DNA of 64,000 nucleotides, taken from Basidiobolus meristosporus CBS 931.73 (Eukaryota; Basidiobolomycota; Basidiobolomycetes; Basidiobolales; Basidiobolaceae). Under the pieces are notes generated by a model, which worked only from the letters and a program-made list of their open reading frames with translations, was not told the origin of the DNA and searched no databases. The DNA lies in the NCBI GenBank assembly GCA_002104905.1, contig MCFE01000293.1, positions 37,931 through 101,930 of the forward strand. The letters run 5' to 3'. Within the stretch, counting starts at the first letter, position 1. Each line of letters opens with the position of its first letter. Below are positions 45,632-56,970 of the stretch, piece after piece. The translations under genes and the position numbers were made by a program.

Positions 45632-47690
45632 ATGGTCCCTATACTATGTCTCAACTCATATTTTGCACAGCCCAGACAAAACCCATCCCCCAGCTTACAA
45701 GCATGGTCTGGACCGGAAAAGTTGATGTTGAATCCATTCAAGTTCTTGCCAAATGATTTCAGTATGGCCCAAGTGTCTATGATGAGCCTTCATACAGATC
45801 TTTGGGCACTACACATTAATCTAGCCAAACTAGATACCTCAGAGAGTCATCAGAGATGGAAAAACCTGAGTAGAATGTGTGTACTGAATTTACATCAAGA
45901 TGCCAGTGGATGTATGTAAGAAGATATACAACCAGACAAGTATTGAATCAAGAATGAGCTGAGAGTGAGGGGATTGGATGAGGAAGCTGTACAGGAACAA
46001 TTTTGCATGTTGTTTGCTCAGTACAGGCCAGATGAGTCCATTTGTGCCTAAACTTTGGGAACCAAAGAGATTTCAAATGATTTTTTGCCGCAAATGACCA
46101 ATGTGTTATGCAATATATTAGTAGAGCTAAGTGGCTTCCAAGAGTTATATACACAGGACTCATCCAGGCAACAGTTCCAGAGTATCTGACAGAGGGTAAC
46201 TGAATACCTTGGGGAATCAGAAGGTGAGCTTTAAGAGAAAGAATATAGACTGCAAGCAACAGCATCTTGATTGCACCAGCACACCTTGCTGGATTCCCTA
46301 CCATCTCTTACCACTTCAGCACACCAGCCCATGTCAGTCCAAACTATGCCAACACCTTTCACCAGAGCACCCTGCATCAGGTCAACTAATGTTGCGTCAG
46401 CGCATGCACTTCAGAGCAAAATCACCAGAACTTGCTAAACTGCTTAAAAAGACACAAATCCATTGGAGCAGTGTGGTAGGGTAAACATACCTCACACAGA
46501 CAAGTTTACTCATATAGTTGTTATGATATACTAATCCATATTTTATCTTATCAGTATTATCCCATTCTTCTATTGCAAATATTATCAGTATTATCCCCAT
46601 ATGATGTTTACCCTGATTAGTTATTAGCATTAGTTATCCCAGATGTTATTCAGCTTTGTGATCAGTATATGTAGCTACATAAGGCAAGTACCCACGTCAG
46701 TACCCGTGACACATGACCTAAGTCTGTGCTACCATCCCTACCATTTCTATACCATATATGGTATTTTTATGTTGCACAGGTTTCAGACTACTGATTCCTG
46801 ATTGGTTGAGAGTGCTGTGCCTTTTAGAACCTTCCAGGAGATTCTTGGCATAATTTTAGCTCATAGTGATGTCATCAAGAAATCCACTGATACCTAGAAT
46901 CTTCTAGAGCCTTGTCATTAGTAATCACTTGGCAATCAGGAAAAGTATTTAAGGGAAAGCAACCCCTCATCAATAAATCATCCCTTCTATCAGTAACACT
47001 TCTACCTTATTGATTAGCAGTTGATCACTGCACCTGCCTTCAACAGTACATCTCAGACCTGCAATCAAGGAGCTTTTCAGGGTAGTGCACAACACACACA
47101 GAGGCCTTTGGAGACACTTGGAGCACATAGGAAGCTAGAGAAGCAGGAGCTTTTACCATAGTGGTATATTGACAAAGACACCAGCAGTTTAGACACAGAG
47201 GTTATTGCACCCATCAGACACCTCACACACCTTGAGTTGTGTAGCTTCTCCCAGGAGTACCTCTACACCACCACAGCGGGCCAAGTTATGTCAACAAGTG
47301 GCATCACATTGAACTCAGCCAAGGGCCATGCCAGTGCATCAAGTTGCATCTGCATGAGCCAATACACCTGACCATCATCAAGTTTCTTCTGGTGAACTAA
47401 CCAATGATGACCCATATGAGATGCCTCCACCACCAGAGCCTCTGGCAAGTAAAACAACACACCAGCATGTAGCACTGCAGGTTGGCTCAGTTGAATCATC
47501 TTGTACAATTTAGCGTGGCCAAGCTGCAGCATTGCACTCATCATCTAGGAGGCAAAATACTGACTATATATATACAAGTAGCCAAGAGGATAGTCAACAA
47601 GAAAGTAGTTTAGGTGTGCTAAGTGAATCACTGCCAAATGCTACATTACTAATCCCTGTTGGAAAAAAACTTCGGAGAAGATGATGCAAT
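45632..47690 (+). pseudogene. DT2-2 ORF2, decayed
   Basis: Blocks matching ORF2 of the other copies: 45740-45919 (MMSLHTDLWALHINLAKLDT), about 46080-46470 (ELSGFQELYTQDSSRQQFQS-like) and, past the LTR804 insertion, 47300-47690 ending with VGKKLRRR-type basic sequence. Many stops. CpG-to-TpG changes relative to DT2-3 are dense here. Confidence 0.55.
46472..47275 (+). repeat. LTR804 copy 2, 804 bp, TSD GCAG/GCGG
   Basis: Same length and ends as copy 1 (TGTGGTAGGGTAAAC...CACCACCACA). Flanks GCAG (46468-46471) and GCGG (47276-47279) differ by the transition expected from decay of the CpG. It interrupts DT2-2 ORF2. Confidence 0.8.
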
Positions 47691-48425
47691 CATATTGAAT
47701 TGCTATCATTTATCATGATCCAAACAACGCATTTTTTTTGCAATCCACATCAAGCCTTTGCAAATCAGTGATCACCAAATTTTTGATATAACAATCTTGA
47801 GGTTGTCTCACATTTGAGACAGGACCCCTATAAATGAACACCCTGCATATGTATACATAATGTGTGGGACCAGTGCAGCCATTTGATCTGATTTGAACCT
47901 GTTCAACTGGTCATGTGCTAGCTAAGACACCTTGTCCAATCACTAGAGTAAGGAATATATTTGCTTGAGGGGCAAAATGGGATATTTGACGGCAAACCAG
48001 GTAGCTTGTGTATTGATCAAAGAGCCAATTGGCAGCTGACAGCTTCAGGATACTTTTGGACCAGTTAACAACTGAGATAGCATCCAATTGGAGTGATGGC
48101 AACCAAAATGGTAAGTATCAGTGTAGTTTATTGTGTGATAAGAATATATTGCCATTTACATTAAAGAAACATATTGAAATACTTGATTTTACCTACCATA
48201 GTAGCGGATCCAATTATGTATGTGATGCGAACATTACAAGTTGGCATAATCATTTGTGCCAACCTCAATATGTCAGATTGTGCCATAGTGTGCAAGATTG
48301 TCCCACACGATGCAAAATTGTCCAAGAGCAATCCTGCCCACTGGTAGCTACAATATTGCGCCTGATTGTTCTTTGAGACTGCAGATTGCACTGCACACCC
48401 TGGCACAGTATGATGGAACAAGTCT

Positions 48426-48755
48426 CATCTGTAACAAGTGTACAAAGCTCAAAAATGCTGTATACTGGACTAATACCTTATTCAAAGGTATATGTGTTTG
48501 TGTGCAACTTAGTTGAACAAGTAACTTGTAAATCAAAGTGCACACCTACTGAATAGTATGCCTAAAAATCATAATGATCTGATCAAAATGCTAATCATCA
48601 TCTTCAATAGCTTGCACAGGCTTGAATAGTGTACTAGTGATTTATAGCCTCAGGGCTATCCAACACTTTTAATTTGAGCAAAATTGACCCACTTTTGGTC
48701 ACATGGAGGTTTTGTCATTTATGGTAGATCTGGAGTTTCCTTCTGTCTGGGCAAC
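48426..48755. other. Spacer between DT2-2 and DT1-6, nothing recognised
   Basis: 330 bp of AT-rich sequence without a domain, LTR or terminus that I can identify. Confidence 0.4.
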
Positions 48756-49151
48756 AGTCCCTATGAGAAATTATTGAGATGATCCCATCACAAGGCAGTA
48801 ACAAAGTTAAAGTCCTGTGAATAAGAGGTACTGATCATGTTGGGACAGTGTCCAGAGATCGTTGCAAAATAATTGCACCACAGATTTCACAAAAAACTTA
48901 GTCAAAATTTTTCATCACAACAATGTATAAGTGGCTTTTGATTGGTTCCCTGCCTATTTGCTCACTTTCTATTTCCAGACACTCTATTGTCTCCTACATT
49001 TGTGTGAATTGAGTGGCTATTGCCTCTGTTGCACACTCCTTACTTCCTGACTCAACCGTTCTCTTACTTTTCATGCGTACAAATTGATTTATCTCCGTTG
49101 AAACTTCAGTTGTACCTCAATTGCCAATTATATTGACCTATACAAGTCTCT

Positions 49152-51096
49152 TTACCCTACACTAACATTAAGCCTAACCCCACACTCAACAAGTAACTCC
49201 ATTAAAATCCACCACTCAATAAGTATTTCTGCCATAATGCTCTGGTTCCACAACTTTAGCAGGAACCCATCAGCATTATGCCACAGTTCATTCGCTGGTT
49301 TCCACACATCCTGGTCTTCAGCTGGCACCGCAAGGTCTAGCTCCTCATCTGCTAGTCTTTGCAATAAATCCTTGCAATACTCCAGTGCATTTTCTTGAGC
49401 ACTGCTCTTGAAGAAGTGCTGCAACCTCTTGGTGTGCCTATTAATGCTCCAAAACTCCACTGAAGGCATAATCATAGTCTTTTGAGCTCTTGATGCTGTA
49501 GCCTTGTCTGTCCGTAGGATCTCCACCCTGTCAATCATGGAGGATATGGAGAATGTGAAGGCTGTGGTAGACAAATTGCCATTTTCAGCAAACTCATCTA
49601 CCTTACTGGAGTGTAGCTCAACTGGCTGTGCTTCCAACTCATGTGAAAATAGCTGTCTTATTGTTGGAAATTCTTCTTAACTATGATGGGATTCAGTCTG
49701 TTCCTAGCTTGAGGCGTTGATTGGTAAGAACTGCAGCTTTTTTTGCATGCCTCCTGGTCTCAGGCTTGGGTAGACATTTTTCCCTTTACCTTTTCCTTTA
49801 TCACTGCCGGGTCTTTAACTTATAAGTTCTACCCTGATGCATCTGTTTTGGCCTGCTTGTCCCTTGCTGGCACTCTTCTGGTAACCTGACAATTTTTTTC
49901 TGCTTATTTTGAGCTCTCAACTGTAGTTGTGACAGGCTCCTGTAAGAGCGTCAGGTTTTTATCACTGCCAGGTCCTTCACTGCTACTTTGACTAGGTGCT
50001 TCTTAAGTGGTAGTATACTTTTTCCTTGATAAATGTTGTGCTGGTGCATCTATGTCTGCCTGCTTGTCCCTAATTGGCACTCTTCCAGCTACCTGATGTC
50101 TCTTGGATGCTTGTCTGGAGCTTTTGGCCCTGCTTATAACAGGCTCTTGAGGAAGCCACTGGTTTTTAGCCATGGCACCCTTGTTCTTCTGCCTCTGATA
50201 GTTTCTGCTATTCTTAAGATACTTTCTTAGCATATTGATGCTGGCCCAACATCCATTTGCCCATTTGAATCCAGGATGATACTCATGGAGCAAGTCAAGT
50301 AAATTCTGCTTGCCCTTGAGTTCCTGATGATCCCATGGTATGCCAGCCTTAAGGTGATGGCATGCTAGACTTTTGACAGCCTCCTGTATGTTAGCCCACT
50401 CTTCCTTATTGCACTCAACAGCTTCACAGATCTTATATGTCTCCTGATTTTTGGCCTTTGGTATAAAACCGCATTGTCTCCTTCCCATGCTGTGATAGGT
50501 TTTTCTGTGGTCTTTATCTTTGGGCACTGTTGTTGTGCTTCAAAGACTGCATGGTGTTACTCTGCTGTTAAATCAGGAACTGGCTCAACTCTTGGCTGTG
50601 ACATTGAGCTACTTGAGTTCCTCCCTTGCAGCAAAGATACTGCTTTGTCTACCTGGGATATTGATTGCTCTACACCTTTTGTCTGCTCATCCACTTTCTG
50701 GACTATTTCCTGATATCTCTGGTCCATTGCATCTATTGTACCAGCCAATGCATCTAATTGCCTCATTAACACATTAGTATGAGCTAACAATGTACTTGCT
50801 AATATGTGTGGTGGTGATGTTATCATGGCCACTTACTGATCTTCAACTGTGGGTACTGCGTTTGCTACATTCTCATCTGCCTGAGCATAATGGTCAGCTT
50901 GTGGCTCTGCAGAGGCTCTCAATTGCCAACTTGACTGAGAGCCCAAGGAGTTCATGTTATTACCTTCAATAGGCACACTTTCCACAGGGCCCCTTTTGGA
51001 TGTAGCCCAGCTTGTTGCGCTGAATCTCAAAGCAAGCTGTTGTCCAACCATTCTTCTGTTGCCATCAGTGGTGGGGTTTGGTTGAGAACCAGACAA
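49152..51096 (-). pseudogene. DT1-6 ORF1, unknown coiled-coil-like protein
   Basis: The longest version of ORF1. In sense: 51096-50833 (ADENVANAVPTVEDQ; acidic, Ser/Gln-rich), 50832-50557 (NVLMRQLDALAGTIDAMDQR, SISQVDKAVSLLQGRNSSSS; heptad-like, probable coiled coil), 50527-50003 (KICEAVECNKEEWANIQEAV, GIPWDHQELKGKQNLLDLLH, RKYLKNSRNYQRQKNKGAMA, basic tail) and 49637-49152 (EFWSINRHTKRLQHFFKSSA, RLADEELDLAVPAEDQDVWK, a Trp-rich C-terminal block). Stops at 50830 and 50555 and a frame change near 50530 break it. It could be a TnpA-like DNA-binding accessory of the transposase; that is inference from context only. Confidence 0.6.
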
Positions 51097-51441
51097 CTTT
51101 GCTTTATTTTTTAGCGGCTTATATATGGATGTGAGTCAAACCAAAGGGGAAATAGTGTTACTTACACATGTGTATGTGGTTCCACAACTTTATTTGTAAT
51201 GCCTACTATGGCAGGTCATTGTTGAGTCTTACATTCATGTAGGTGCAATAGACTTGTTCCATTGGATAGTGCCACATAGTGCCAGCCTGTTTATGGTGCC
51301 TGATTGATCTGGCACTCTACGGCACTATCTGGCACTATAATTTCTACCATGATGCCAGTGGTATGATACAGTTACTGGTAATTTTACTCAATCTTACTTA
51401 TGTTGCTCAGAATAGTGCTTTCCTTGCTTTATTTACTATTC

Positions 51442-52368
51442 TTAATGCTCCAGACACATTTCTCTCAGTGAATGTCTTCTTGTATGAACATACTGTGCAT
51501 TAATAAGTATCTTAACTATTTTACCTATTCTGCTGTTTTCTCCCATATATGATTTCCCTCTGTATTTATCTGCCAATATGCTGAATCTCTTCAGATATCC
51601 AAATGTGTACTCTACCCTCACTCTGAAATGATTAAATATCTCATTGTAGAGCTTCTGCTTCCTGCTAAGCACACCATTCCTTGGCTTCCTATAAGCTGTA
51701 ATACATCCTAATCTCTGACAATCCCCTCCTATATAAGCTATGTCTGCCATACATTTCTGCCCTCTACTGAATTCTGGATGATTCTCTACCCAGAGTGCTT
51801 TGTCATGCCTACTTCCAGCAAATGGCCCACTAAACCAGATGATGTTACCCTCAATGTCAGACAGTGCTTGAAACTTCACACAGTGTGCCTTGTACTTGCC
51901 AGAATAAAAGTGCCTCTGCCCTCTAGAAGGTCTGTTAATCCTCACTGGGAAGGTATCCAAAATAATCCTGATATGGAACCTGTTGCTGAACACTCTGGGA
52001 TATGGAAGTCTATTGGAGCTTCTGAACCTAGTATTCCAAGCTTGCTCTAAGTCATTAATACCCTCTGCAAGGTGGTTTTTCATTGCTGTCAGCTGGGAAT
52101 GAAAGCTTCTAGGACTTTTGTTGCCACAGATGGTGGGATGAAACCTTGTAGGGCAATAGTTCTTGTAATAGCAGAGAAGCTTAACAAGGGATCTCCTTGA
52201 GTAGATTGGGGTTGATGGTCCACAGTACTTGGAATAGATCTCCTCTAGTGTGTCAAAAGGAAATCCAGTGGTAGTGATGGGATTGATGAGAAAAGACCAT
52301 TCAGATGAGTAAGTCATATTAAAATTGGTGGATGATTGTATGGAGGCGGTTGAATTGATTTGGTGCAA
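51442..52368 (-). CDS. DT2-3 DDE_Tnp_4 transposase (PIF/Harbinger-like), intact ORF
   Basis: 308 codons without interruption. Cut-and-paste transposases of this class use a DDE triad. Here D138 (LDTFPVRINRPS), D189 (GSRHDKALW) and E253 (FNHFRVRVEYTFGYLKRF) are all present with family-typical context. Around residues 30-80 is a helical region with KLLCYYKNYCPTRFHPTICG that is the probable DNA-binding part. A Tyr codon is changed to TAA, removing only the last three residues (YEE) seen in other copies. The start is the first ATG of the open frame. It is transcribed towards the left end, divergent from ORF2. It could still be active; ORF2 of the same copy is broken. Confidence 0.85.
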   Translation of the reverse strand: MHQINSTASIQSSTNFNMTYSSEWSFLINPITTTGFPFDTLEEIYSKYCGPSTPIYSRRSLVKLLCYYKNYCPTRFHPTICGNKSPRSFHSQLTAMKNHLAEGINDLEQAWNTRFRSSNRLPYPRVFSNRFHIRIILDTFPVRINRPSRGQRHFYSGKYKAHCVKFQALSDIEGNIIWFSGPFAGSRHDKALWVENHPEFSRGQKCMADIAYIGGDCQRLGCITAYRKPRNGVLSRKQKLYNEIFNHFRVRVEYTFGYLKRFSILADKYRGKSYMGENSRIGKIVKILINAQYVHTRRHSLREMCLEH

Positions 52369-52768
52369 TCTGCATTATTTATCTGATTTTTAATTCATTA
52401 TGGTTAAATCTCCGTCAATTGCCATGTATCCCATCATCATGTCGCAAAAATCATCCGCAAACAATGCCTTGGTACTTTTATTGAGGCTTTAAGCATAGGT
52501 CTATAATCAAATAGGAAATCTGCAATTGATGTGATCTGATCTGTGTCAATGCAATCCAAGATGCATCATGCATAATATATGGAAAATTCAACAATCACAT
52601 TAGTTTTCATATATATTTCATATAAGACCAGGTTGATGCCAATATACTGCTGTATAAGTATCCAAATCCATTGCTATGGTCCCCATACCAATCCTCAACT
52701 CATCTTTAGTACAACCCAGATGAAACCCATCCCCCAGCTCACAAGCGCGGTCCGGACCGGAAAAGTCA

Positions 52769-53897
52769 ATGTTGGATCCATTTGAGTTCTTGCCAAATGA
52801 ATTTAGTATGGCCTAAGTGTCTATGATGAGCCTTCATACAGATATTTGGGCACTACCAATTAATCTAGCTGAACTAGATACCTCAGAGAGTCAACAAAGA
52901 TAGAAGATTTGAGTAGAAAGCTGTGGCATGAGTTCTACATCAAGATGCCAGCCAATGTATGTAAGAAGATATGTAACAAGACAAGTATTGAAGTCAAGAA
53001 TGAGATGAGAGTGAGAGGATTTGATGACAAAGCTGCATGGGAATGATTTTGCATGCAATTTGCACAGTACAGGCCGGACACATCCGTTTGTGCCTCAACT
53101 TTGGGAACCAAAGAGATTTTGAATGAGTTTTTGCCTCAAATGACTAATGTACTACGTGATATATTAGTAGAGATAAGTGGCTTCTGAGAGCAATATACAC
53201 AGGACTCATCCAGGCAACAGCTCCAAAGTATCAGTCAGAGGGTAAGTGAATACCTTGAGGAATCAGATGGTGAGCTTCAGGAGGAAGAATACAGACCGCA
53301 AGCAACATTGTCCAGATTGCGCCAGCATGCCTTGCTGGATTCCCTACCATCTCTTGCAACCACAGCGCACCGGCGCACGTCAGTCCAGACCATGCCAACA
53401 CCCTTTACTAGAACGCCCCGCATAGAGTCAATGCGTGCGCTTCAGTGCAAAACACAAGAACTTGCCAAACTGCTCATATAGACACAAGTCCATTGGAGCG
53501 GACCGAGTTATGTCAGCATGCAGCATCACATCAAACTCAGCCAAGGGCCATCTCAACGTGTTAAGGCGCGCCTGCGTGTGCCATTTTGCCTGACCATCAG
53601 CAAGTTACTTCTGGTGAACTGACTGATGATGACCAACATGAAGTGCCTCAACCACCGGAGCCCTTGGCAAGTAAAAGAACGCGTCAGCGCGTGGCACTAC
53701 AGGCCAGTTCAGTTGGAGCAAGTCAGCGTGGCCAAGCTGCAGCATTGCACTCATCAACTAGGAGGCAAAATACTGACTACAAATACACAAGTAGCCAAGA
53801 TGATAGTCAGCCAGGAAGTAGTATAGGTGTGCAAAGTGAGTCACTACCAAATGCTTCAGTAGTAATCCCTGTGAGAAAAAAACCCAGGAGAAGATGA
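52769..53897 (+). pseudogene. DT2-3 ORF2, broken by C-to-T type changes
   Basis: Opens MLDPFEFLPNEFSMA, then TAA where DT2-4 has CAA. Later come TGG to TAG, a 1-nt loss near 52915, CAA-type to TGA near 53045 and in GGCTTCTGA near 53188. The tail 53586-53897 (GELTDDDQHEVPQPPEPLAS; basic end PVRKKPRRR) is open. Content: helical N-terminal part (INLAELDTSE, LYIKMPADVCKKIYN in DT2-4), acidic Gln-rich middle, Ser-rich basic tail. No recognised domain. Confidence 0.6.
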
Positions 53898-54877
53898 TGC
53901 AAACGCTTTGAATTGCTCAGATTTGTAATGATCCCAACAACCCATTTTTTTTGCGATCCAAATTGAGCCATTGCAAATCAGTGATCATCAAATTTTTGAT
54001 GTAAGTAATATCAAGGTTGTCTCACATTTGAGACAGAACCCCTATCAATAAACACCCTGCATATATATACATCATCTGTAATACCAGTGCAGCTATTGGA
54101 TCTGTTTTGCACCTACACAATTGCTTGTGTGCTAGCTATGACACCTTGTCCAATCACTAGGATCAGGGATTTACTTGCTCAATGGGCAAAATGGGATATT
54201 TGATGGCAAATCAGGTAGCTTTTTTAGTAGTCAATGAGCTAATTGGAGGCTGCCAGCTTCAGGATACTTTTGGACCAATTAACCACTGAGATACTGTCCA
54301 ATTAGAGTGAGGGTAACCAAAATGGTAAGTATCAGTGTTGTTTATAGTGTGATACACATTTATTTCCATTTACATTAAAGAAACATATCCAAATACCGGA
54401 TTTTACCTGCCATAATAGTGGTATCCAATCATGCACGTGATGCAAACACTACAAGTTGGCGCAATCATCTGTGCCAACCTCATTGTGTCAGATTGTGCCA
54501 TAGTGTGCGAGATTGTCCCGCATAGTGCAAAATTGTCCAAGAACAATCCTGCCTTCTGGTAGCTATAATATCACGCCTGATTGTTCTTTACAACTGCGGA
54601 TTGCGCCGCACACCCTGGCATGGTACAATGGAACAAGTCTAATGTCTCAAATACAAAACTGTCTTAAGTTCACATGAGTATTAACCAAAAAGTGACATAA
54701 TAGTGTTACACTGTTGAAGGTCAAACTGCTTGCCCCATGGACAAGACTACTTTGACTCAACGGCATAAGAGAAGAGAAAAAAGACCAAATAGCTATTTTG
54801 GCAAGCCTCTCAGCCATGAAGCATGCAGACAGCATAGGAAGTACTACTAGGATCATGGCCAGTGCCTTGACACCCAA

Positions 54878-56970
54878 GTGTTTTTTGACCATTCATTGGT
54901 CACTACTGTACCAACAGTATCTTGCCGGCCAGTTGATACTTCTATAATGGCACCTAGCTGTCTTTGTCACCTTGCACAAACTGAGTCAGGTGAGCTTGTG
55001 AAGCCTTTAGGCTCACCTCAGCCTTCTGAATATGGCATGCATAGTGATAGCTCTGACAAAGAATGTTCACTAATGTATTTTGAGCCTATCTCCCTCAAAA
55101 ACAGTCCTACATATGAGCCCAGTCATATCCCTATATGCAATGAGACAACAATTGTTTAAACAAATGCCAAGGATACTTTATGGAGCCAAGTGAGCCCAGT
55201 AATGCATCTACTGGTGAATGATGTAATGTTGTGGCTAGAGAAGTGGCACATATCCACTAATATCAGTAATGGGGGCTTTGAGAATTTATTACTACTTCTT
55301 GCCAAAATCATATTGGGATGCAACTTACCATGTGCATAGTACAAGTGAACAGCTGTCATGTGGCTGGCAACATATGATCAAAAGACCATCCTGATTCCAG
55401 CATGTGTTTACAGTTGCATGGCATTCACAACCAAAAATGTTACCATTGCAACATGTCCAAATTGTCAGGAATCCATGACCATTGAGGGAAAACATTGTTC
55501 ATACTCCGGATATACTCTAGTCATACCCCATCTGAGGAAGCTGATGCAGTCCAACAAATATTGCACAGCTATACAGTACTGCACTCAGTATCAATCAAGT
55601 GCAAATATATCCAATATATTTGATGGCAAACATTACAAACAGCTAAGAAGCAAGGGCAACTTTGAAGGTATGAATGATCATGCCTTTGCTTTAGCACTTG
55701 ATGGATTCTCATTAAACAAGTTCTCTACCAGCAAATCCTGCTGGCCACTGATTCTCTTCTATCTGAATCTGCTGCACATCTTACAGTATCAGAGCAATAA
55801 TCTGATGGTAGTCTTACTGGTATATGGTCCTAAATCACCATCCAACCAGGATAGCTACCTGTATCCGTTGCTGGATGAATTCTTTATGCTTTCCAGCAGG
55901 ATAATGATAAATGGCATTCATGTAATAGTGCATATTATTAGCTGCATTGGAGATACCCCAGCCATCAGCAAAATAGCAGGTTTTTTTGTGCACAATGGAT
56001 GGTATTACTGTTGAATATGTGAGATCCAGGGGATTTACTCCATAACTCACACACATTATTATTACCCAAGCACCAGCACTAAGAACATCAAATTTCCACA
56101 GAGAGAATGTACAAAAGTTAGCATGCAATTGCAGCAAAGGTGGCAAGCTATAAGCCATAGGCCGGAATATGCAATTAATTGGAAACTAGAGATACTTAAG
56201 ATTGAGGGTATCTGTTGGAGCAAAATCTTTCCACTGGGAGCAATGCATTTGCTTTCAACAATATCCCTATACTAATGACCAAGTTGTATATAAGGCATTT
56301 CAATCTAAATGAGCTCTTTGAGGTACCAGAGAAATTTGAAAGAACTGGCAAGATATTACAGATTGTCTGCTACCCCAAGTACTTCTGATGTGCTCCAATT
56401 AATATTCCTATGCATATGCAACATTAGAAATGCAGAGACTAGATGAACTGGACATGTATTTATTCAATTGGTGCTCTGAAGCCATTCCTACCAAGAGTAC
56501 ATGGTAAGCATTGGGAGTCATATGGGGACATTGTAGGAATATTTATCCAGAAGTGGATCACCAATGCCAACTTGATGCATATACAGCTGTTGTGTGAGGA
56601 GTTTGTGACAGGATTTGAGCGGCTGTACTACATATATAAAGCTGAACACATAGATCTCTGCCGCTACTGTATTCATTCTCTACTCCATCTTGCATGCCGT
56701 GTGGAGAATATTGGGCCTTGTTTCATCTTTTGGGAGTTTCCTATGGAGTGGATGTGTGGGGAGATAGGAAGTCAAGTCAAGTCACAGGTACTACTATATC
56801 CCACTCTCATCAAGAATATTACCTTCAGGTCTGTCATGGATGTGATGAGTTGGCACATGGAGGACAGCCAGAAAGAGTTGGAAAATACTGAGGACAAATG
56901 TGCACATGGAGACACCTATGCCTATGGCATTAAGAAGCTAAGCAGCCCCAATGAGTGGGTAATCAGTTAA
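54878..56970 (+). pseudogene. DT1-6 tnp2-type transposase, broken
   Basis: Blocks: 54878-55159 probable N-terminus (ESGELVKPLGSPQPSEYGMH). About 55250-55330 (STNISNGGFENLLLLLAKII). 55358-56014 (ILIPACVYSCMAF; zinc-ribbon-like CPNCQES...HCSYSG; FEGMNDHAFALALDGFSLNK; PSNQDSYLYPLLDEFFMLSS; DTPAISKIAGFFVHNGWYYC). 56443-56970 (EEFVTGFERLYYIYKAEHID, CRYCIHSLLHLACRVENIGP). This order matches Transposase_21 (tnp2) proteins. Two Trp codons preserved in DT1-1 (TGGTACAAGTGG) are TAG and TGA here, and a TGA ends the middle block at 56014. Confidence 0.75.

Larger units (their letters stand above)
43837..48425 (+). mobile_element. DT2-2: full-length but decayed, TSD CAT, two nested LTRs
   Basis: Termini AGACTTGTTCCATTG at 43837 and GGAACAAGTCT at 48425 with CAT exactly duplicated at 43834-43836 and 48426-48428. 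Transposase lies on the minus strand at the left and ORF2 on the plus strand at the right. A GypA solo LTR splits the transposase and LTR804 splits ORF2. Where DT2-3 has CpG this copy mostly has TpG or CpA. Confidence 0.88.
51250..54640. mobile_element. DT2-3: best-preserved DT2, 3.39 kb, TSD AAT
   Basis: 15-bp perfect TIRs AGACTTGTTCCATTG; AAT duplicated at 51247-51249 and 54641-54643. The empty site GGTGCAATGTCTC exists in DT1-4, confirming the 3-bp duplication. The left subterminal region is packed with GTGCCA/TGGCAC units (51268-51345) and the right with TTGTGCCA/TTGTCC units (54455-54545). Transposase and ORF2 diverge from about 52.4-52.7 kb. CpG is retained around 53290-53720. Confidence 0.92.
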
